A program made the translations under genes and the position numbers. A model generated the notes under the pieces. The model did not search any database. It was not told the origin of the DNA and saw only the letters and a program-made list of their open reading frames with translations. From positions 1 to 64,000 of the forward strand of contig NZ_JADRHM010000001.1 of NCBI RefSeq assembly GCF_018205345.1: a stretch of DNA of 64,000 nucleotides. Reading direction: 5' to 3'. The stretch is from Fusobacterium sp. DD2. GTDB lineage: Bacteria > Fusobacteriota > Fusobacteriia > Fusobacteriales > Fusobacteriaceae. The stretch's first letter is position 1. The number at the start of each line of letters is the position of its first letter. Of this stretch, positions 1 through 7,502 are shown piece after piece.

Positions 1-51
1 AGTATAAATATTCATAAAAATTAAATGATTAAAAATTAAACAGGAGGTAAA

Positions 52-729
52 ATGTTAAGCATTTATGATAAAACCGGAAAATATAAAATAACACTTAATT
101 ATACAAAAGAAGAATTTAAAACCAGTTGGTATCTCGATTGGACAGAGGGAGATTTAATATCAGAAACAAAATTAACTAACCCCATAATCGACGGTGGTAT
201 GATCAGAGAAATGACTAGGGAAGAAATGGTACAAAACGATATTGAAGTTTCATTGGTAGATGGAGAATACATAGAAAATAAGAAGATAAAAACTGTTGAG
301 AAGCCAAACAACAAACCATACTGGAATTGGAATGGGAAAGAGTGGATTTTCGATGGACAGAAGGGAAAAGAGAATTATTATAAACAGATAGATGATATTA
401 AAGCCCAGAGACTTGCATATGGATTTGATTATCAAGGTCATCGCCAAAGGTGTAGAGATAAAGATGTAGCTTTCATGGTAGCTACTATCACTGCACTTCA
501 AGCTGCACTAACTCTAAAAAAATCAAAAGAAATAACTTGGTATTTTGAGGATAACTTTGGAGTGAAAATGAAATTAGAAGATATGGCTACATTACTACTT
601 TATGGTACTTCATTTATACAATCAATTTATGACACAGAGAATTTCTTTAAAACAGGGGAAGTTAAAGAAATATCTAGTGAAATATTTGAAGCTAAAAGAA
701 GAGATGTACATAAAAAATTAGTTGGCTAA
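52..729 (+). CDS. Phage tail-fibre-associated protein, DUF4376-like
   Basis: This is a 225-aa prophage protein with no signal peptide or membrane segment. The C-terminal half (about residues 110-205) has the pattern of the DUF4376 family found on phage tail-fibre and tail-assembly proteins: an AYGFDYQGHR-like segment, a long helical stretch, then a conserved Trp before an N-G-V segment. The N-terminal 100 residues are Trp/Tyr-rich and unassigned. A strong Shine-Dalgarno (AGGAGG, 42-47) precedes the ATG. It lies directly upstream of the endolysin and holin genes, the usual place for the last tail gene of a phage late operon. The assignment to tail rests on context and a by-eye family match; the exact structural role is unknown. 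Confidence 0.6.
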   Translation: MLSIYDKTGKYKITLNYTKEEFKTSWYLDWTEGDLISETKLTNPIIDGGMIREMTREEMVQNDIEVSLVDGEYIENKKIKTVEKPNNKPYWNWNGKEWIFDGQKGKENYYKQIDDIKAQRLAYGFDYQGHRQRCRDKDVAFMVATITALQAALTLKKSKEITWYFEDNFGVKMKLEDMATLLLYGTSFIQSIYDTENFFKTGEVKEISSEIFEAKRRDVHKKLVG

Positions 730-851
730 GACTAATTAAAAGTTACAAAAGAATGTTATTTATAACTTTTAAGATAAAACTTGTGATTAAAAAAGCAAAA
801 ATGTTATTAAATCAATAGATAGTGTTATTGAAATGATTTAAGGAGGAGTAC

Positions 852-1274
852 ATGGCTGAATTTAATAAAAAAAGCAAAAGTAATTTAATTGGATTACACC
901 CACAACTAGTAGCCTTTGCAGAAGAATTATTATCAGTTTCACCATATTATTTTATCATAACAGCAGGAGTTAGAACAGCTGAGGAACAGAACAAATTATA
1001 TCAACAAGGAAGAACCATTCCAGGTAAAAAGGTAACTAATTGTGATGGATATAAATATAAGTCTAATCATCAAGTAAAAAATGATGGATTAGGATATGCT
1101 TTTGATATTGCAATTGTACTAGGAAATAAACTTAATTGGGATCCAGCTAAATATATAGAGTTAGTGAAATCAGCAAGAGGGCTATTAGCTAAATTCAATA
1201 TAGAATGGGGTGGAGACTGGAAAAATTTTAAAGATTATCCACATTTTCAACTTAAGGAGGGAAAGAATGAGTAA
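852..1274 (+). CDS. Phage endolysin, M15 family peptidoglycan peptidase
   Basis: A 140-aa single-domain zinc peptidase of the M15C type (CwlK/Ply-like L-alanyl-D-glutamate endopeptidase or D-Ala-D-Ala carboxypeptidase). The family signature is visible: an AGVRTAEEQNKLY-like segment near residue 40, then SNH...GYAFDI near residues 72-85, supplying the first zinc His and Asp, and a terminal YPHFQL supplying the second zinc His. There is no cell-wall-binding domain and no signal peptide, so release should depend on the holins encoded just downstream. RBS AGGAGG precedes the ATG by a few bases. The stop overlaps the next start (ATG 1267), which implies translational coupling within a lysis cassette. 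Confidence 0.85.
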   Translation: MAEFNKKSKSNLIGLHPQLVAFAEELLSVSPYYFIITAGVRTAEEQNKLYQQGRTIPGKKVTNCDGYKYKSNHQVKNDGLGYAFDIAIVLGNKLNWDPAKYIELVKSARGLLAKFNIEWGGDWKNFKDYPHFQLKEGKNE

Positions 1275-1788
1275 TAAAATATTTTATATTGGAACAGGTA
1301 TTTTGGTATTAGTTGTAGTTGCATTAGTAATATTAAAATTTGTATTTAAAAAACAAGGTAAGATTTCTAAAGAGGAAAAAGTTACAGCATTATTAAATAG
1401 ACTTGCTTATTATGCAGTATGTATTGCAGAAACAATATATAAGGACGGAAATGGGCAAAAAAAATTAGATGCTGCCACAAAAATAATAAGAAGTAAAATA
1501 CCATTAAGTTTGTCAGATTTGATACCTGATGAAATGATACATGAATATATTGAAAAAGCCTTAGATACATTGCAAGTTGTTTTTAAAAGTAAGAAGAATG
1601 ATGAAATCAATATGCTTGATAAAATAATAGATGTAGCATCTAAATCTCAAGATACAAAAGCTACTTTAGAATTAGTAAAAAATATGAGAGATAGCAAAGG
1701 ATACGTAGAAGGATATGCTGAAGGTCGTACAAACTTTCACGGAAAGACTGAAGGAGTTATAGGAGTTAAAGCTGGAATGAAATTATAA
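1267..1788 (+). CDS. Phage holin-like protein, LLH type
   Basis: A 173-aa protein with one N-terminal transmembrane helix (about residues 5-27) and a long helical cytoplasmic part. The pattern of Ala/Glu-rich helices followed by a predicted C-terminal helix (IHEYIEKAL) resembles the phage LL-H holin family (Holin_LLH), though this protein is longer and ends in a Gly-rich tail with repeated GY-EG-type units (residues about 145-165). ATG 1267 was chosen because AAGGAGG sits 6 bases upstream; an upstream in-frame ATG at 1210 lies inside the endolysin gene and lacks an RBS. It overlaps the endolysin stop by 8 bases. The holin role is inferred from family resemblance and the lysis-cassette position. 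Confidence 0.6.
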   Translation: MSNKIFYIGTGILVLVVVALVILKFVFKKQGKISKEEKVTALLNRLAYYAVCIAETIYKDGNGQKKLDAATKIIRSKIPLSLSDLIPDEMIHEYIEKALDTLQVVFKSKKNDEINMLDKIIDVASKSQDTKATLELVKNMRDSKGYVEGYAEGRTNFHGKTEGVIGVKAGMKL

Positions 1789-1799
1789 AGGAGGCAACT

Positions 1800-2255
1800 G
1801 TGGATGAGCTTAATCAAATAATTGAAATTGCAAAAGAAGTAAGCAAAGCAGTGTTTAATATAGTAAACTTAATCCTTGGTGGACTATTATCTATTGTTTT
1901 TTGTATTACAGGTGGACAGGATGAACTCGTAGCTACCCTTGCAATAGTTATGCTCACAGATTATATATCTGGGATAATAAAGAGCATCATAACAGAGAAA
2001 ACAAATTCTCGGATTGGTATTAAGGGAGCATTAAAAAAAGTTATGATGATATTAGTTTTAACTGCAGTTTGGAAGGCAGACCAAGTATTAAAAGGACCAA
2101 TTCAATTCAAAAATATAATAACATGTATTTTTATAGGGAATGAAGTGATAAGTATTATAGAGAATGCAATAATAGCAGGTATTCCTATTCCAGATTGTTT
2201 TAGAAAACAACTTGAAAAAAGATTTGAGCAGATTAGGAATGACAAACAAAAATAG
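1800..2255 (+). CDS. Phage holin family protein (toxin secretion/phage lysis holin)
   Basis: A 151-aa membrane protein with three or four hydrophobic helices. The central block VATLAIVMLTDYISGI, followed by a short basic loop and a GIKGALKKVMM segment, is the signature of the phage_holin_4 / toxin-secretion holin family (BhlA/TcdE-like). Holins of this family oligomerise in the inner membrane and release the endolysin. The start is GTG at 1800, supported by AAAGGAGG at 1787-1794; the nearby ATG at 1804 is out of frame. It is the second holin-type gene in the cassette, so one of the two may be the antiholin or accessory. An intrinsic terminator follows. Confidence 0.8.
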   Translation: MDELNQIIEIAKEVSKAVFNIVNLILGGLLSIVFCITGGQDELVATLAIVMLTDYISGIIKSIITEKTNSRIGIKGALKKVMMILVLTAVWKADQVLKGPIQFKNIITCIFIGNEVISIIENAIIAGIPIPDCFRKQLEKRFEQIRNDKQK

Positions 2256-2271
2256 TACCAAATATAGATAA

Positions 2272-2299
2272 GGGAGTCTCAAATGAGGCTCCTCTTATT
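2272..2299 (+). terminator. Terminator after the phage lysis cassette
   Basis: The hairpin GGAGTCTC / GAGGCTCC (one G-T pair) has an AAAT loop and is followed by a T-rich run. It sits 17 bases after the holin stop and ends the rightward phage transcript. The next 130 bases (2300-2427) hold no gene I can support. They should contain the prophage right boundary if the lysis genes are its end, but no attachment-site repeat can be shown from one end alone. Confidence 0.6.
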
Positions 2300-2427
2300 A
2301 TTTAATACTAATAAACCATTGATAGATATACGTTTTATACATATTAATGTAAATGTAGTATTAGGTACTATCAACTCAAGCTGACGGTAGAACAATCTAT
2401 AAAAAATAATAAATAATATAAAAAACA

Positions 2428-2624
2428 GGGCTGTTGCAAATTTCTAAAAATATAATTCTCTAAGCTATCAATAGTTTCTATTTATATTGCTTACAGAAAG
2501 AAAATTTGAAACTCACTTCGTTCAGACATTCAAATTTTCAGTATTCTGTTTCGCTTCATAAATTACGCAACTATTTCTAATGCCGAGAATTTTATTTTTA
2601 ATCATTTTAGAAATGCAACAGCCC
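2428..2624. repeat. 197-bp palindromic intergenic repeat, copy 1
   Basis: A long imperfect fold-back element. The ends are GGGCTGTTGC and GCAACAGCCC, flanked outside by A-rich and T-rich tracts on both sides, so it could end transcription in either direction. Nested inside are further inverted pairs: AATTCTC/GAGAATT, GAAAATTTGAA/TTCAAATTTTC and ACAGAAA/TTCTGT. It lies between the converging holin and 96-aa genes. A second copy of nearly the same length, about 90% identical by eye, occurs at 11409-11604; shorter relatives lie at 42122-42183 and 47363-47389. No ORF lies inside. The ends recall some insertion-sequence termini, so a MITE origin is possible. Confidence 0.8.
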
Positions 2625-2631
2625 TTATTTT

Positions 2632-2922
2632 TTACTTAAATAGACCAGAGGCTTTATTTTTTAGGAATTCTTTAGTTGCAGTATCAACCATATCCTTCCA
2701 GCTTGAAAATTTAGTAAATTGTTGAATCTTATCATTTAAAAGGTCAAGATTCTTTTCAATCTCATCTACACCAGAGATGTTACATTTTTTTAGAAGTTCC
2801 TCAAGAGTAGCAACATTTGTATACTTACTCATAAAGTCACCAGTAAAAAGTTTGTCAAAAGGTATTTTTTCATCTTTTCCAAGAGCATTTAAGGCAGCTC
2901 CGCCTAATTTCATAAAATCCAT
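2632..2922 (-). CDS. Small hypothetical protein (96 aa)
   Basis: I do not recognise a family. The protein is 96 aa, mixed charge and predicted mostly helical, with a slightly hydrophobic start (MDFMKLGGAALNALG) that is too short for a signal peptide. It has a single Cys (CNISG, near residue 48) and a basic C-terminus. A clear RBS (GGAGGAAAG) precedes the ATG, and base composition matches its neighbours, so it is probably a real gene. It is transcribed leftward away from the alarmone synthetase terminator and toward the 197-bp palindromic repeat. It might be a prophage-edge gene or a chromosomal orphan; the sequence does not decide. Confidence 0.6.
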   Translation of the reverse strand: MDFMKLGGAALNALGKDEKIPFDKLFTGDFMSKYTNVATLEELLKKCNISGVDEIEKNLDLLNDKIQQFTKFSSWKDMVDTATKEFLKNKASGLFK

Positions 2923-2987
2923 ATCTTTCCTCCTATTTGCTTTTTATTAAATTATAACGTGTTTTATCTAATATAGCAACCTGAAAA

Positions 2988-3027
2988 TAAAAAACTGCAC
3001 CATTAGAAGTTCTATGCATGATGCAGT
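2988..3027 (-). terminator. Terminator after the alarmone synthetase operon
   Basis: On the minus strand ACTGCATCAT pairs with ATGGTGCAGT around an 11-13-base loop and is followed by TTTTTTA. It sits about 10 bases past the synthetase stop and closes the three-gene leftward operon. Confidence 0.6.
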
Positions 3028-3036
3028 AAATTATTC

Positions 3037-3816
3037 CTATTTGAATTTAGTGTCCAATTCTCTTGTTTCACCATTTTCATCTGGTTTTAAAGTGAATTCA
3101 GATTTCATTTTCTTAATAAATGTTCCCATTTCATCAGCGCTTCCAACTATTCTGTTAAAAATAGCAAGATACTCAGTAATAATAGGGTTATTCATATCAT
3201 AAGGATATCTCATAAGATGGTCAATCTCACTCCAAGCCTCTTCGAAAACTGTACGTACCTGAATCTCTACAAGAATCTCATCTTTTTTAGTTACAGGAAC
3301 TCCAATAAGGTAGTGAACAGATCTGTAACCGTGGTCTCTTACAATTATCTCACAATTCATATCTGCAATACTCTCTTGAAGTTGAAGTACGTTATAGTCT
3401 CCACGTCTTATATTTATTTGAGGAGTCTCTCTTATTTCCCAAAGTCCTAATATTTCGTGATGAATGTTTTTCCAGTCATCTTTAAAAAGATGAAGAACTC
3501 TAATTCCTATAAGGTCTGTAACAATCTCTTTATATGTATCAACAGATATTCCTCTATCAAGATATTTTCTACCTTTTCTTATTATTTTTTCAATCAGATG
3601 CTTAGGTTTTTTTACTCTTCTTCTCACTGAGTGAGCACTTGATAAATCAATAAGTTTTGAAACAATATATTCAGCTTCTTTTTCTAATTGAGGGACAATA
3701 CTGACATAGTCAGCATATATCTTTTCAAGTTCTTCCCATTCAAGTCCTGTTGCATCAAAATATTCTTCATCAATAGAAAATTCTTTAAAAAACTCATCTT
3801 TATCGAGTAATTTCAA
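3037..3816 (-). CDS. Small alarmone synthetase, RelA/SpoT synthetase domain only
   Basis: A 259-aa protein with the (p)ppGpp synthetase fold and no HD hydrolase, TGS or ACT domain. Visible motifs: a basic KKPKHLIEKI segment (residues 69-78) that binds the pyrophosphate donor, DLIGIR (101-106), GYRSVHY (163-169), EIQVRT (184-189) and EEAWSEIDH (192-200). All residues expected for an active synthetase appear present. The start is TTG at 3816 with GAGGTGG about 8 bases upstream. It is the last gene of a leftward set with an acidic protein and a SIR2-like protein. It could make (p)ppGpp/(p)ppApp or, like toxSAS enzymes, pyrophosphorylate tRNA; the sequence alone does not separate these. Confidence 0.85.
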   Translation of the reverse strand: MKLLDKDEFFKEFSIDEEYFDATGLEWEELEKIYADYVSIVPQLEKEAEYIVSKLIDLSSAHSVRRRVKKPKHLIEKIIRKGRKYLDRGISVDTYKEIVTDLIGIRVLHLFKDDWKNIHHEILGLWEIRETPQINIRRGDYNVLQLQESIADMNCEIIVRDHGYRSVHYLIGVPVTKKDEILVEIQVRTVFEEAWSEIDHLMRYPYDMNNPIITEYLAIFNRIVGSADEMGTFIKKMKSEFTLKPDENGETRELDTKFK

Positions 3817-3836
3817 TATTCTTCCACCTCTTAATA

Positions 3837-5096
3837 CTATTTTTCTATTTTTTCAAGTGTTATAGTAACTGTCTTTTTATAGCAAGTTATTCTATTCTTA
3901 ACATGTGATAGTTCCATCTCAGTAATTGGTTCTTTAATTTTTATAGTTTCTTTTAAGTCAAAATTAATACCACGAATATCCAGTTTATGAATATTTGTAA
4001 AGGTAATAAAATCACCTGCTTTAATATCCATTGTGTTATCTATTCCAAAATTAATCCATGTATCAATCTCTTTTTTCCCATGGACAAATTGGTCAAGAAG
4101 ATAAAGTGTATAGAATGAGATAGGTGTTTCAGAAAAATTCTTACTTCTGTTTAACTTGTATCTCTTACTTATCTTTTCGTATATAGAGACAGCATTTTCA
4201 ACTATTGTAAACTTACGGTACTGAAACAAATTCTCAAATGAGATCTCAGCTTTTAAATCATTGATTTCAAAAGAGATTACCTCACCTGAGAAAATCTTCT
4301 TAAATGTTTTAGCAACACTAGAAAGTCTACTGTTCTTTAGTTTACTGAATATTTCATATTTAAAATAGTCACCCTCTTTTTTAAGAGTGTCTTTATCAAA
4401 GAGACCAACACTTAAAGCAAGCTTGAATTCTCTTGTTTTTAATTCAACCATTTTAAATTTCGGATAACTATGTATTTTTACTCCTACATTATATAGTGTA
4501 AAATCTCCAATATTTACATTTGTATTAGCAAGGTTAACTGTTTCATCAATGCTAAGATGAGAAGACACATTGCTCTCCTCTATTGGAAATGTATTTAATT
4601 TTAAAGAGGTAAATTGTATCTGTAAACCTGTTTCAATTCCTGGAGCTAAAGGCAATTCAATAGTTTTAGGTAATGAATGGAAATTAGAAGGAACCTTTTC
4701 ATCAATAAATTCTGTTTCACTGATGATTTCCATTCTTGTTTTTTCAGCCTCACGTTCAGGTATTTCTTCATTAGATATTCTAGAAGAACTACATTCCTCT
4801 GTAACCTCTTCTTCTGTTGTTACCTCTTCTTCAATTGTAACATCTGTATCCTGTTCATCTTTTATCTCTTCATCTGTTTCCTGTTTAGGTTCTTCTACTA
4901 CCTCTTTTACTGCTTCTTCTGTTATATTGTCATTGGTTTGAGGAATATCTTCTTTTGTCTCCTCTTCAAGGACAACCTGTTTTTCTTCTTCAATTTGCTC
5001 TTTTATTTCATCTTCGTCATACTGAAGTGTCAGAGGGTATGAAAAACCTCTTATTTCGGTAGTATCACCATCAGCTGTATCACCAGATACTACCAT
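3837..5096 (-). CDS. Unknown protein with Glu-rich N-terminal region
   Basis: A 419-aa protein I cannot assign. Residues about 25-120 are extremely acidic and low-complexity (runs of Glu with Thr, Val and Ile), probably disordered. Residues about 140-419 form a folded part rich in beta-strand patterns (TFPIEESNV, INIGDFTLYNVGVKI-type segments) with a basic central stretch, and the gene ends 20 bases before the alarmone synthetase start. Its ATG overlaps the last codons of the SIR2-like gene (ATGGTAG), which implies translational coupling. There is no signal peptide or transmembrane helix. An adaptor, inhibitor or sensor between its two partners is conceivable but is inference only. The opposite-strand reading frames across the acidic stretch are artefacts of its GAA/GAG repeats. 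Confidence 0.7.
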   Translation of the reverse strand: MVVSGDTADGDTTEIRGFSYPLTLQYDEDEIKEQIEEEKQVVLEEETKEDIPQTNDNITEEAVKEVVEEPKQETDEEIKDEQDTDVTIEEEVTTEEEVTEECSSSRISNEEIPEREAEKTRMEIISETEFIDEKVPSNFHSLPKTIELPLAPGIETGLQIQFTSLKLNTFPIEESNVSSHLSIDETVNLANTNVNIGDFTLYNVGVKIHSYPKFKMVELKTREFKLALSVGLFDKDTLKKEGDYFKYEIFSKLKNSRLSSVAKTFKKIFSGEVISFEINDLKAEISFENLFQYRKFTIVENAVSIYEKISKRYKLNRSKNFSETPISFYTLYLLDQFVHGKKEIDTWINFGIDNTMDIKAGDFITFTNIHKLDIRGINFDLKETIKIKEPITEMELSHVKNRITCYKKTVTITLEKIEK

Positions 5097-5905
5097 ACGA
5101 ACTTTTTTTCTGCTAATTCACCCTCAATTCTTGAAGATTTCTCTCTGAAAAAATCTATAAATTCAGTTGTGTCTGCAGAAATAAGTTTCACATCGTATTT
5201 TCCTATAAATTCAGCACTTTTACTGCTGATTATAGAACTATAACTTACAATGTAAATAGGTTCATGTTCTTTTAAAGGTTTTAGGATAAAATCAAGAATA
5301 TCAATTAAGTCAGAATCTTCAAGATTAACTCCTAAAAACAGCGTAGGATAATTTTTGAATTCCTCTCTAATACTATTGAAAAATTCTTTGTAAAATCCTA
5401 AAACTTTAAGCTTTCTTATATCCTGGCTAGATATAAAAATGTTATTCATCGACGTTATATCCCCAAAGATCTTGTAATATTTAATCTGATCGGAAGTTGG
5501 AATAGATTTTTCCAACGGTGTAATTCTAGCTAGCATACTAGAGAAATTTGTATCTAAAACAGTGTCAAAATTTATAGAAAAAATATTTTGAAAGTAACCA
5601 GAAGTCAAAATATCTTTATATATATCAAGGCTAGTATTGAATCTGTGACCATAATTTTCTCTAATCTGTCTTATCAAATTGACTTTAGTATCAATAACTG
5701 CATCAAGATAAGCTTGAACAATATCAGCAAGAGAATTCATATCTTGAACGTAACTTTTAGCTGGTTGTTTAATTTCAGATAAGATGGCTTCAGTTATATC
5801 ATTTCTAGTAGGATATCCAGAAATTTTGTTTAAAAAATCACCAACAAATAGGTTGAATTTTTGCTCTTTGTCAAACTTATCAAAAAAACTTTTCATTTCT
5901 TTCAC
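5090..5905 (-). CDS. Degenerate SIR2-like protein
   Basis: A 271-aa protein with the outline of the SIR2_2 fold. It has an N-terminal FVGDFLNKISGYPTR block (residues 20-34) in place of GAGxSxxSGxP, then INFDTVLDTN (111-120) matching the NAD-binding TxNxDxLxE motif with N112 and D114 kept. KIFGD (145-149) follows, where active sirtuins and SIR2 NADases have KIHGD, and LFLGVNLEDSDLIDIL (189-204) matches the typical SIR2_2 FLGYSxxDxxI segment. The catalytic His position is Phe147, so NAD cleavage is doubtful and a binding or sensing role is likelier. The start is GTG 5905, with GGAGG only 3 bases away, or ATG 5896. It is the first gene of the leftward operon and is divergent from cardiolipin synthase. 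Confidence 0.65.
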   Translation of the reverse strand: MKEMKSFFDKFDKEQKFNLFVGDFLNKISGYPTRNDITEAILSEIKQPAKSYVQDMNSLADIVQAYLDAVIDTKVNLIRQIRENYGHRFNTSLDIYKDILTSGYFQNIFSINFDTVLDTNFSSMLARITPLEKSIPTSDQIKYYKIFGDITSMNNIFISSQDIRKLKVLGFYKEFFNSIREEFKNYPTLFLGVNLEDSDLIDILDFILKPLKEHEPIYIVSYSSIISSKSAEFIGKYDVKLISADTTEFIDFFREKSSRIEGELAEKKFVW

Positions 5906-6038
5906 CTGCCTCCAATTCTATTTTATAAGTTCGTTCAATAATAGTATAACTTAAATTTAGCAAATAAACAACAAAAAAAGCTAAAAAGTAAAGATTTTTA
6001 TAAAAAAAAGTGTTACAATAAACTTAAGAGGTGAGACG

Positions 6039-7481
6039 ATGGGATTTATTATTTCTTTATTCAGGGATTATATAGTATTTATAAACATTATATTTCTTTT
6101 GATTATTATATTATTGGAACGTAAACGTCCAGTGTTTACACTTTTCTGGATAACATTACTGGTACTGGCCCCATATTTGGGATTTATTCTCTACTTATTT
6201 TTTGGACTCAGCTTCAGGAAAAAGAGAGTTGTAAATGAGTATTATAAATGGAAGTTTTTATATGATCAGGATATTATTAAAGATCATAAATTTAAAGATG
6301 TTATAAAATGGGAGCACACTATTACATATTTGCAGGTTGCATGTAAAAATAAACTTACCAATATGAACAGTACAGATATATTTATTGAAGGTAATGAATT
6401 CTTTAACTCAATGAAACAGGATCTTGAAAATGCCAAAGAATCAATATTGATGGAATATTTTATTTTCAGGTATGACAATCTTGGAAAGAGCATAGTGGAT
6501 ATTCTTGAGAGAAAGGCAAAAGAGGGAGTAAAGATTAGAATAATAGTAGATGGTGCAGGTGGATATAGCAGAAAGATGTTGAGACGTCTTCGTAACTGTG
6601 GTGCTGAAACAGGAGTTTTTTTTCCATCACATTTTCCACTGTTTAAAATTGCAAATCTAAGAGCGAATTATAGAGACCATAGAAAACTTTGTCTGATAGA
6701 TAGTAAATTAGGGTATATTAGCGGATTTAATATAGCTGATGAATATATTGGAAAAGGAAGACTTGGTAACTGGCGTGATACAGGGCTTAGAATATTAGGT
6801 GAAGCAGTTATAGAGCTTCAAAAAGAGTTTTTCTTTTCATGGAGTATTGTTAAAAAGCAAAATATTACAGTTAATAAAGAGTATAAATATTATGACGATG
6901 TATTGCAGGATCTGAAAGATAAGGGACGTATAAGTGAACACATTCAGGTAGTAAGCAGTGGTCCAAACTATCAGTTTAGAACTATAAGAGATAATGCACT
7001 TAAGATGATAATGCAGGCAAAAGAGTATATCTATATTCAAACACCTTATTTTGTACCAGATGATACAGTATTAGATGCACTTAAAATGGCGGCTCTTTCT
7101 GGAGTACAGATAAAGATAATGATACCAGATAAGCCAGATCATATGTTTATATATTGGATTAATCAATACTTTGTAGGAGAACTTTTAGATTTAGGAGCAG
7201 AGGTTTATAAATATAACAATGGATTTATACACAGTAAATTAATCATTGTTGATGATGAGATAATCACAACTGGTACTGCTAATTTTGACTGCAGAAGTTT
7301 TTATCAGAACTTTGAAATTAATGTAAATATATATGAAAAAGAGATTGCAGTTAAATTTAGAAATATATTTTTAAAGGATATAGAAAATAGTGATAGACTT
7401 CTTAGAAGTGAGTACAGCAAGAGAAGTTTATATATAAAATGTAAGGAATCAATATGTAGACTTTTATCTCCAATTATGTAA
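6039..7481 (+). CDS. cls: Cardiolipin synthase
   Basis: A 480-aa bacterial cardiolipin synthase (ClsA type), an inner-membrane phospholipase-D superfamily enzyme that condenses two phosphatidylglycerols. Two N-terminal transmembrane helices (about residues 5-25 and 33-55) are followed by two PLD domains with intact HKD motifs: H214-x-K216-x4-D221 within NYRDHRKLCLID, and H398-x-K400-x4-D405 within FIHSKLIIVDD. Length is normal for the family. GAGGTG precedes the ATG. The preceding 133 bases are a divergent promoter region with a TACAAT-like -10 near 6015. It is followed after 21 bases by a PHP-domain gene, probably in the same transcript. Confidence 0.93.
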   Translation: MGFIISLFRDYIVFINIIFLLIIILLERKRPVFTLFWITLLVLAPYLGFILYLFFGLSFRKKRVVNEYYKWKFLYDQDIIKDHKFKDVIKWEHTITYLQVACKNKLTNMNSTDIFIEGNEFFNSMKQDLENAKESILMEYFIFRYDNLGKSIVDILERKAKEGVKIRIIVDGAGGYSRKMLRRLRNCGAETGVFFPSHFPLFKIANLRANYRDHRKLCLIDSKLGYISGFNIADEYIGKGRLGNWRDTGLRILGEAVIELQKEFFFSWSIVKKQNITVNKEYKYYDDVLQDLKDKGRISEHIQVVSSGPNYQFRTIRDNALKMIMQAKEYIYIQTPYFVPDDTVLDALKMAALSGVQIKIMIPDKPDHMFIYWINQYFVGELLDLGAEVYKYNNGFIHSKLIIVDDEIITTGTANFDCRSFYQNFEINVNIYEKEIAVKFRNIFLKDIENSDRLLRSEYSKRSLYIKCKESICRLLSPIM

Positions 7482-7502
7482 ATAGAAGGGAGAAAATAAA
7501 TT

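Noticed and set aside
2300-2427. Prophage attachment site near the lysis cassette
   Set aside because: A direct-repeat partner would lie at the other prophage end outside the window, so none can be shown.
4570-5042. Long plus-strand reading frames opposite the SIR2 operon (Ser/Val-rich and Phe/Cys-rich)
   Set aside because: They are complements of the Glu codon tract of the 419-aa protein. They have no RBS and a composition unlike any neighbour.
5090-5905. Thoeris-type defence (ThsA)
   Set aside because: No TIR-domain ThsB partner is near, and the SIR2 active His is missing.
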